17,406 bases of DNA from JBLNBQ01 sp050260095 (GTDB taxonomy: Bacteria > Bacillota > UBA5301 > DYFA01): assembly GCA_050260095.1 (NCBI GenBank), contig JBLNBQ010000014.1, positions 1 to 17,406 of the forward strand. The letters run 5' to 3'. Below the pieces are notes generated by a model that was not told the origin of the DNA, did not search any database, and worked only from the letters and a program-made list of their open reading frames with translations. Below are positions 6,261-11,464 of the stretch, one piece after another (position 1 is the stretch's first letter; each line of letters begins with the position of its first letter). The translations under genes were made by a program, and so were the position numbers.

Positions 6261-7016
6261 CTACTTGAACTTCCGGTCGCAGTAGACGTTCATCGCCTCG
6301 TGCATGAACTGGGCGAGGCCGGGCCGCACCCGCTCGTAGTAGGCGGTGAAGCGCTCGTCGGAGACGTAAAGGTCGGCGAGGCCGCGGTAGACCTCGGGTT
6401 TCACCGTGTAGAAGTTGTCGTTGATGTGGTGGAAGTGCTGGTCGATCAAGGCCTGCACCTCCGGGTCGCCGGGGTCGCGGTCCACCAGCTCGCCCAGCGC
6501 TGCAGTGATGCGCTCGGCTTCGGCCTGGATGCGGTCCCAGTCGGCCTTGGAGTAGCTGGCGGCCCGCCGTTCGCTCTCCTCGTACTCCTTCGTGCCGCCC
6601 CACCGCTCCCGGGCCTCCCGTTTGTACTCCTCCAGCTTCGAGTCGTCGAAGGCTTCGAACATCTCCCGCTTGTCCATGGCTTTCTTCCCCTCCAGCGTGG
6701 TGATGGTCTTGTCGACCGAGTCGATGAGGCGGTCGAGCCGCGCCCGCTTCTCGGTGAGCAGCTTCCGGTGGGCGCGCAGGGCCTCGCCCTGGTCGTAAGC
6801 CGGGCTCTCGAGGATCCCGCGGATCTCCTGCAGGCCGAACCCCAGCTCCTTGAAGAAGAGGATTTGCTGCAACCTCTCCAGGTCGGAGTCGGAGTAGAGC
6901 CGGTAACCCGCCGGGCTCACAGCCGCGGGCCGCAGGAGCCCAACCTGATCGTAGTGGTGCAGCGTCCGGACGCTGACGCCCGCCAGGTCGGCCACCGTCT
7001 TCACCGTGTACGCCAT
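6261..7016 (-). CDS. MerR-family transcriptional activator with TipAS domain (TipA/Mta-like)
   Basis: This encodes 251 aa. The N-terminal MerR winged HTH (residues 1-70) contains VKTVADLAGVSVRTLHHYDQ, the VGLLRP turn and GYRLYSDSDLERL. A dimerisation coiled coil follows at about 75-110, and a TipAS-type ligand-binding domain at about 112-251. Length and layout match Streptomyces TipAL and Bacillus Mta, which bind drugs (thiopeptides in TipAL) and activate promoters with 19-bp spacers. The only cysteine is C246 near the C-terminus. ATG 7016 has GGAGGTGG just upstream; longer in-frame extensions lack an SD and start before the promoter. Internal Met114 or Met119 could give a free TipAS domain as in Streptomyces, unproven here. 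It is preceded by a MerR-type promoter at 7039-7069, so autoregulation is likely. Confidence 0.92.
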   Translation of the reverse strand: MAYTVKTVADLAGVSVRTLHHYDQVGLLRPAAVSPAGYRLYSDSDLERLQQILFFKELGFGLQEIRGILESPAYDQGEALRAHRKLLTEKRARLDRLIDSVDKTITTLEGKKAMDKREMFEAFDDSKLEEYKREARERWGGTKEYEESERRAASYSKADWDRIQAEAERITAALGELVDRDPGDPEVQALIDQHFHHINDNFYTVKPEVYRGLADLYVSDERFTAYYERVRPGLAQFMHEAMNVYCDRKFK

Positions 7017-7038
7017 GCGACTTCCACCTCCCACGACT

Positions 7039-7069
7039 ACAATAGACCATGACGTAACGTGAGGGTCAA
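7039..7069 (-). promoter_or_regulatory. MerR-type promoter and dyad operator of the TipA-like gene
   Basis: On the minus strand, TTGACC (7064-7069) and TATTGT (7039-7044) are 19 bases apart, the overlong spacer that MerR-family activators compensate by DNA distortion. A dyad centred on 7056 fills the spacer: GACC (7045-7048) with GGTC (7064-7067), and ACGT (7052-7055) with ACGT (7057-7060). Outer bases 7043-7044 and 7068-7069 do not all pair. The expected start near 7032 leaves only a short leader carrying the SD. The operator also lies about 90 bases upstream of the divergent nuclease gene. Confidence 0.85.
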
Positions 7070-7147
7070 TAGCCTGGGGCAACTTCGTCGCGGATATGCG
7101 AGGAGCGGGAGCGCAGCGGCGGAAGAACCAGGCCGGAGGCGATGGCG

Positions 7148-7762
7148 ATGCGCAGCCGGTGCGTGGTCCTGGCGCTCCTGGCGGTTTTCCTGGTCGTGAC
7201 GGCCGGTCAGACGGTATCCGGTTCGGTGGCGGTGCACTTCTCACCGGGGATTCGGGAGCACATCATCCCTTTGCTCGACGGAGCGCAAGAGTCGGTTGAT
7301 CTCGCGGTGTACGCCTTCACCGACTCCGACCTGGCCTCGGCGGTGGTGAGAGCCCACCAACGCGGGGTGAAGGTCAGAGTCGTAATGGACGCCAGACACT
7401 CGGCGAACAGGGATTCGCTCGACGAGTTCCTGGCGGGCCGGGGGGTCGAAGTGGGGCTGGACCGGGGTCAGGGGAAGAAGGGGATGATGCATCACAAGTT
7501 CGCCGTGATCGATGGCGCGACGGTCGTCGCCGGTTCCTTTGACTGGACGGCCAACGCAGAGGAGAAGAACCACGCGGACGCGCTCATCATCTCGGAGGCC
7601 GGCGCGGCCGCGCTCTATGCGGCCGAATTTCAGCGCCTGTGGGACGAGGCGCAAATGATTGACCCGTTCAAACTTGCGCCCAAGGTGCCTTTCCAGCCGG
7701 CCGAAGAGGCGTTCGGGGCTGGTTACGGCTGGTGCGAGCGGTGCTGCCCGGCCAGCCCGTGA
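7148..7762 (+). CDS. Exported single-HKD phospholipase D-like nuclease
   Basis: This encodes 204 aa. Residues 1-26 are a signal peptide or membrane anchor (MRSRCVVLALLAVFLVV, cleavage near VSG). The PLD domain spans about 28-170. The HKD motif is H115-x-K117-x4-D122 (HHKFAVID), followed by the conserved G129-S130 and Asn residues in TANAEEKNHAD. One HKD per chain is the Nuc-type arrangement, active as a dimer; such enzymes cleave DNA or phosphodiesters outside the cytoplasm. The tail ends WCERCCPASP, an unusual cysteine cluster. ATG 7148 sits 8 bases from GGAGG (7135-7139), better than ATG 7142, which is only 2 away. It is divergent from the MerR gene and converges on the Spo0E-like ORF with one base between stops. 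Confidence 0.88.
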   Translation: MRSRCVVLALLAVFLVVTAGQTVSGSVAVHFSPGIREHIIPLLDGAQESVDLAVYAFTDSDLASAVVRAHQRGVKVRVVMDARHSANRDSLDEFLAGRGVEVGLDRGQGKKGMMHHKFAVIDGATVVAGSFDWTANAEEKNHADALIISEAGAAALYAAEFQRLWDEAQMIDPFKLAPKVPFQPAEEAFGAGYGWCERCCPASP

Positions 7763-7763
7763 G

Positions 7764-7913
7764 CTATTCGGGCCGCGCCTCCTCGTCTTTCCGGGGGGCG
7801 CCCTCCGGACGCCCGAGCGCGGCGCCGAGCGCCTGCACCTCCGGGTCGGAGAGCGACCGGCCGGCGGCCAGCAGGTCCTGGAGCTGGGTGCGGAGGCTTT
7901 CCTGTTCCGTCAC
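7764..7913 (-). CDS. Spo0E-like aspartyl-phosphatase family small protein
   Basis: This encodes 49 aa. The core LRTQLQDLLAAGRSLSDPEV (residues 7-26) matches the Spo0E-family helical-hairpin pattern, including the LSDPEV turn. Family members dephosphorylate Spo0A~P to delay sporulation. The second helix should carry SQELD; here the aligned residues are GAALG, so the signature Asp is missing and the protein may be inactive or divergent. A Glu/Arg-rich tail follows. GTG 7913 has a strong AGGTGA SD spaced 6 bases; a GTG ten bases upstream is in another frame. It is last in a run of four minus-strand genes, 70 bases after the RNase H-like gene. Family assignment is moderately secure from a short motif. 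Confidence 0.62.
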   Translation of the reverse strand: MTEQESLRTQLQDLLAAGRSLSDPEVQALGAALGRPEGAPRKDEEARPE

Positions 7914-7982
7914 AAACTTTCACCTCACCACTAAGCTACCCGGAAGCGGCGTCAGGTGTGTATGGAATCCGGGAGCGAAAAA

Positions 7983-8321
7983 CTAGCGGAAGAACGACCA
8001 GAAGCTGCGCTTCCTGGGACGAGAGCGGAGGAAGAGCTTCACGGCGGCCCGGCTCAAGGCGTCGGTGTGGATCTTGACCCGGCCCGAGATGCACTCCTCC
8101 GCCTTGCGCAACGCCTCCAGGATGGCTCGGACCTCGGCCTCGTTGTTGTCGCAGTCGGTGACAACCTTGGAGCGGGCGAAGAGCTGCCGCCCGTCCCGGT
8201 CGTGGATGCTGAAGCCCACCCCGCCGGTGGGAGTCGCGACGCCGGCTTGCTTGGCGAAGCTCGGGCCGTCGGCCCAGATGATCAAGGCGAAGCTGCGGTC
8301 GAGGCCTGGCAGGAGGCTCAC
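7983..8321 (-). CDS. RNase H-like domain protein, truncated (RVT_3 type)
   Basis: This encodes 112 aa. Recognisable RNase HI-fold elements are the first strand with D18 (IIWADGPSF), the GGVGFSI strand, the helix NNEAEVRAILEAL with E61, and the strand KIHTDA with D87. Those are three of the four carboxylates that bind the two catalytic metals. The protein ends about 25 residues after D87 in a basic/aromatic tail (RPRKRSFWSFFR), so the last helix with the usual His and fourth Asp is absent. Catalysis is therefore doubtful. GTG 8321 overlaps the TGA of the upstream flavin-binding gene (GTGA), implying translational coupling. RNA-DNA hybrid cleavage or nucleic-acid binding is inferred from fold only. 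Confidence 0.8.
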   Translation of the reverse strand: MSLLPGLDRSFALIIWADGPSFAKQAGVATPTGGVGFSIHDRDGRQLFARSKVVTDCDNNEAEVRAILEALRKAEECISGRVKIHTDALSRAAVKLFLRSRPRKRSFWSFFR

Positions 8322-8776
8322 GACGACTTCCCGTCCAATTCGTCCAGGTCGATCCGGTAGACGTTGAGGCGGGACAAGTCGGCGCCGGCGAATTCCCGGG
8401 GGGCGGCGCTGGGGTCGTAGTGGGCGATGATCTGGTTCAAGGCGTGGCGCTTTTCCGCTTCGTCGGTGAGCAGGGTCGCCCGGCCGAACCAGAGGACGCT
8501 CCGGTACCTGGCCGTCCAGTTGCAGGGCGCGCCTGTCTTCGCGATGCCGTCCACCGCGTCGAACTCCACGCAGACCCGGTTGTTCCGCTCAAGGACGTCG
8601 ACCTTCCGCCCCTCCGGCGCCGAGTGGAAGAAGAGGGCGACGCCGTCGAACCCGAAGCTCAGCGGCAGCACGTAGGGGGTGTCGCCGTCGACGAACCCGA
8701 TCCGGCAGACCTCCGCCTGGCGGATGACCTCGTGGAGGGCGGTGCGGTCGGTGACCTGTTTGTCCTTGCGTCTCAT
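8318..8776 (-). CDS. Pyridoxamine 5'-phosphate oxidase-fold protein, NimA-like
   Basis: This encodes 152 aa with the split-barrel FMN-binding fold. Features of the NimA (nitroimidazole resistance) branch are the N-terminal helix ALHEVIRQAEVCRIGFVDGD, the strand PYVLPLSFGFD, the motif FFHSAPEGRKVDVL (H51, K58) and the later YRSVLWFGRATLL. Such proteins bind a flavin or related cofactor and act as reductases; some detoxify nitro compounds. Cofactor and substrate here are unknown. ATG 8776 has TGGAGAG 8 bases upstream; extending upstream runs into the low-complexity tail of the neighbouring gene in a different frame and is not supported. It overlaps the RNase H-like gene by 4 bases and follows the cysteine-tailed gene by 19 bases, suggesting one transcript. 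Confidence 0.87.
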   Translation of the reverse strand: MRRKDKQVTDRTALHEVIRQAEVCRIGFVDGDTPYVLPLSFGFDGVALFFHSAPEGRKVDVLERNNRVCVEFDAVDGIAKTGAPCNWTARYRSVLWFGRATLLTDEAEKRHALNQIIAHYDPSAAPREFAGADLSRLNVYRIDLDELDGKSS

Positions 8777-8795
8777 TGGCTCACTCTCCACAGGC

Positions 8796-9251
8796 TCAGT
8801 GATGGTGGTGGCCGGCGCAGTCGTCGTCGTCGCAGTCGCAGTCGCAGCCGTCTTCGCAATCGCAGTCGTCACCGCAGTCGCAGCCGCCTTCGGCCTGCAG
8901 GGCTTCGGCCGGCAGGCCTTCGCTCAGCACCTGCTTGAGCACGTCCAGCGATTGGGCGGTGGCCCTAAAGAGCGTGCTGACTTCGTCGGTCGCGGCGTCG
9001 AGCAGGTCCCAGCGGGCGTCGACCGCTTCGATCAACTCCTCGACGGCCCCCACCGCTTGCGGCTCGAACTCCACCTCCAACTCCTTGGCTTCAGGGCGGC
9101 GGAAGACGTCTTCCGTGGAGAGGGCGGGGTCGGCGCAGGCTTCGGCCAGGTTGGCGAGTTCGCGGAGAGCCTGGGCCAGTTGGGCCAGGTTCTGGAAGGC
9201 CATGCGACGGAACTGGGGCAGGGCCCGGAGAAGCTCGGGGCTGGTGGACAC
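8796..9251 (-). CDS. Helical protein with Cys/Asp/His-rich C-terminal tail
   Basis: This encodes 151 aa. Residues 1-120 look alpha-helical and acidic (repeated QLAQALRELANLAEA-type amphipathic helices and AVEELIEAVDARWDLLDAA), with no recognised domain. The last 30 residues change completely: eight cysteines, eleven aspartates and one glutamate in CDC and CDDDC-type repeats, then AGHHHH at the end. This composition suggests binding of soft or borderline metals (Zn, Ni, Cu, Cd), an inference. The tail DNA (8799-8882) is built of GCA/GTC trinucleotides, pointing to repeat expansion. GTG 9251 is chosen because AGGAG ends 8 bases upstream; GTG 9260 overlaps that SD. It heads the minus-strand group and lies 66 bases downstream of the four-codon ORF at 9317-9328. 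Confidence 0.75.
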   Translation of the reverse strand: MSTSPELLRALPQFRRMAFQNLAQLAQALRELANLAEACADPALSTEDVFRRPEAKELEVEFEPQAVGAVEELIEAVDARWDLLDAATDEVSTLFRATAQSLDVLKQVLSEGLPAEALQAEGGCDCGDDCDCEDGCDCDCDDDDCAGHHHH

Positions 9252-9316
9252 GGGCAACACTCCTGTCGTTAACCGGCTCAGCGGCCGAAGGGTAGCTTGT
9301 CGCGACTGCTCTTCCG

Positions 9317-9347
9317 CTACTTCGCCACGCCGGGGTCACCTCCTTTC
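9317..9347 (-). promoter_or_regulatory. Extended perfect Shine-Dalgarno with a four-codon leader ORF
   Basis: On the minus strand GAAAGGAGGTGA (9336-9347) is complementary to 12 bases of the 16S rRNA 3' end. Ten bases downstream of the GGAGG is GTG GCG AAG TAG (9328 down to 9317), a stop after three sense codons. No long ORF uses this SD in a convincing way. It lies within the leader of the cysteine-tailed gene, so it could load ribosomes for re-initiation or attenuation, or mark a lost small gene. Confidence 0.4.
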
Positions 9348-9461
9348 CGGCTGGCAGGGTTGGCCAGGGCAATCACGAAAGTGTAGCGGCGACCGCGCGT
9401 GTCAGGGGCCGGTGATAGGATGAAAGCACGGGATCATGAAGGGTGAACGGGAGGGGCGCCG

Positions 9462-10211
9462 GTGGCTGACCGCCGGGAACGGATCGTCGAACGCATCCGG
9501 GGCGTGCTCAACATCGCCCGGGACACCACTTACGAACACGAGGCGGCCGCCGCTTTGCTGCTGGCGCAGCGCCTGCTCGTGAAGCACGGGCTGACTCTGG
9601 CGGAGGTGGAGGACGGCGGGGAGACGGGAACGCAGGCGGAGGACGTGGCGGACGCGGCCGTTGGGGAACCTTCGGGCCGGCTCCCGTGGTGGCACCGGCT
9701 GCTGGCTTCGATCGTCGCCGAAAACTTCCGCTGTTCGGCTTACGTTCACCGGACCCGCCGCCAGGCGACCGTCTGCCTGATCGGCCTGGCGACCGACGTG
9801 GCGGTGGCCCGGGAGGTCTACCGGTTCGGGCTGAAGACGCTGGCCGAGGCGGCGCGCCGGCACGCGGAGCAGCAGAAGCTCGCGCCGCCGCTGGCCCGGC
9901 GGGTGCGCAACGATTTCATCTACGGTTTTCTCTGCGGCCTGCGCGACAAGTTCGCCGAGCAGGTCGCGGCCAACCGCTGGGCGCTCGCCCTGCAGCCCGA
10001 CCCGCGGGTGGAGCAGGAGGTGGCGCAGCGGCGGATGCGGCGGGCAACAGCGGCCCGCCCCGGGCTGAGCGGCGACGGACGGGCCAGGGCGGCGGGCTAC
10101 CAACGCGGGCAGGAGTTCGGCGAGTCGGTCAGGCCGCGGCCGGGCCGGCTGGAAGAGGCGGCCGGGGCGGCGGGGAATCCGGCAGGCAGGATGAGGGGGC
10201 AGGCGCGATGA
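9462..10211 (+). CDS. DUF2786 / DUF7168 domain protein
   Basis: This encodes 249 aa. Residues about 5-46 form the DUF2786 helical domain (RIRGVLNIARDTTYEHEAAA, AQRLLVKHGLTLAEV). After an acidic linker, about 74-190 match the DUF7168-like region (WWHRLLASIVAENFRCSAYV, CLIGLATDVAVAREVYRFGL, RNDFIYGFLCGL). The C-terminus is Arg/Gly-rich and probably disordered. These domains are common in phage and bacterial proteins of unknown biochemical role. GTG 9462 has GGGAGGGGC at 9450-9458 as SD. The stop overlaps the sbcD start (ATGA), so translation is coupled and an SbcCD-related role is plausible. No promoter is obvious in the 200 bases upstream. Confidence 0.85.
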   Translation: MADRRERIVERIRGVLNIARDTTYEHEAAAALLLAQRLLVKHGLTLAEVEDGGETGTQAEDVADAAVGEPSGRLPWWHRLLASIVAENFRCSAYVHRTRRQATVCLIGLATDVAVAREVYRFGLKTLAEAARRHAEQQKLAPPLARRVRNDFIYGFLCGLRDKFAEQVAANRWALALQPDPRVEQEVAQRRMRRATAARPGLSGDGRARAAGYQRGQEFGESVRPRPGRLEEAAGAAGNPAGRMRGQAR

Positions 10212-11464
10212 GGATTCTGCACACTTCCGACTGGCACCTGGGGCGGACCCTCGAGGGGCGGTCCCGGCTGCCGGAGCAGCGGGAATTCATCACCCAGCTA
10301 TGCGAGTTATCGGACAGCGAGGGCGTCGAGCTCGTGCTGGTCGCCGGCGACGTCTTCGACACCTACAACCCCTCGGCCGAGGCGGAGCAACTCCTTTTCG
10401 AGGCGCTCGAACGGCTGGCCGGCGGGGGGCGGCGGGCGGTGGTCGTCGTGGCCGGCAACCACGACAGTCCCGACCGGCTCTGTGCGGTCAACCCGCTGGC
10501 GCGGCGGCACGGCATCTACCTGTTCGGCTACCCGGGCCAGGTCCTGTCGAGCGGCGGCGCGGCGGGACAGGTGGAGTGCCGGGCGGCCGGTCCAGGCTGG
10601 GTCGAACTGCGGGTCGGCGACGAGCTGGCCCTGGTCTACGCGCTGAGCTACCCGTCGGAGGCGCGCCTTAAGGAAGTGCTGACCGATGAGGGCGAGGAGC
10701 GGGCCCGCCAGGCCGCCTACTCGGAGCGGGTCGGGCGCCTGTGCGAGGAATCGGCCGGTCTCTTCCGCCGCGACACGGTCAACCTGATCGCCGGGCACCT
10801 CTTCACGCTGGGCGGGCAGTCTTCCGACTCGGAGCGCGACGTCTCCCTCGGCGGGGCGCTGATCGTCGAACCCCGGGTCTTTCCGGCGAACGCGCACTAT
10901 GTGGCGCTCGGGCACCTGCACCGGCCGCAGGCCGTGGGCGGGAGCGTCCCGCCGTGCCGTTACTCCGGTTCGCCGCTGGCCTATTCCTTCTCCGAGGCTG
11001 GGCAGCAGAAGCAGGTCGTGCTGGTCGAGGCCCGGGCCGGGGAGGCGGCCACCGTGCAGCCACTCCCGCTCGCCTGCGGCCGGCCGCTCAAGCAGTGGCA
11101 CGCCCGCAACGTCGCGGAGTTCCTGGCCTGGTGCGCGGCGCCCGGCAACCTGGCGTGCTGGCTCGACCTCGAGATCGAGGTGGAGCAGCCACTGAGCCCC
11201 GCGCAATTGGCCGAACTGTACAGGAGCCACGAGGGGCTGGTCAGCGTGCGGCCGCTGATGCCGGGCGCGCAGCGCCCCGCCGAGGAACGGCGCCTGTCGG
11301 AACTCTCCCTGGAGGAGCGTTTCTGCCAGTTCGTGCGGCAGCAGTGGGGGACGGACCCTTCGCCCGAGCTGGTCCGCCTCTTCCTCTCGCTCGCCTTGGA
11401 GGAGGAGTCCGGCGAGGATGAGTCCGAGCCCGGCGACCAGGAGGAGAGGGGTGGCGTCGCATGA
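10208..11464 (+). CDS. sbcD: SbcD, Mre11-type exonuclease subunit
   Basis: This encodes 418 aa, close to the family length. The metallophosphoesterase motifs are in order: D8-x-H10 (SDWHLG), G47-D48 (VAGDVFD), G83-N84-H85-D86, H197 (AGHLF), and the G-H236-x-H238 pair (LGHLHRPQ). These bind two Mn ions and cut DNA as endo- and 3'-5' exonuclease. Residues beyond about 280 form the SbcC-binding C-terminal domain. With SbcC it forms the ATP-dependent nuclease that cleaves hairpins and protein-blocked ends in the cytoplasm. ATG 10208 overlaps the DUF2786 stop and the gene's own stop overlaps the sbcC start (ATGA), so all three are coupled. Nothing vital is missing. Confidence 0.97.
   Translation: MRILHTSDWHLGRTLEGRSRLPEQREFITQLCELSDSEGVELVLVAGDVFDTYNPSAEAEQLLFEALERLAGGGRRAVVVVAGNHDSPDRLCAVNPLARRHGIYLFGYPGQVLSSGGAAGQVECRAAGPGWVELRVGDELALVYALSYPSEARLKEVLTDEGEERARQAAYSERVGRLCEESAGLFRRDTVNLIAGHLFTLGGQSSDSERDVSLGGALIVEPRVFPANAHYVALGHLHRPQAVGGSVPPCRYSGSPLAYSFSEAGQQKQVVLVEARAGEAATVQPLPLACGRPLKQWHARNVAEFLAWCAAPGNLACWLDLEIEVEQPLSPAQLAELYRSHEGLVSVRPLMPGAQRPAEERRLSELSLEERFCQFVRQQWGTDPSPELVRLFLSLALEEESGEDESEPGDQEERGGVA

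Noticed and set aside
7939..7973. CCCGGA/TCCGGG inverted repeat between the RNase H-like and Spo0E-like genes as a terminator
   Set aside because: Six-base arms with a 23-base loop and no downstream T-run on either strand.
8799..8882. Trinucleotide run as a CRISPR or tandem-repeat array
   Set aside because: It is short, irregular and fully explained as coding sequence for the Cys/Asp tail; no spacer-repeat structure.
8679..9272. Plus-strand hydrophobic ORF over the cysteine-tail region
   Set aside because: Its Val/Ala run is the reverse reading of the GCA/GTC repeat encoding the Cys/Asp tail; the minus strand has the better SD and neighbours.
9336..9347. Fragment of 16S rRNA 3' end on the plus strand (TCACCTCCTTTC)
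   Set aside because: Only 12 bases match and the flanks are unrelated to rRNA; it is simply the complement of a strong SD.
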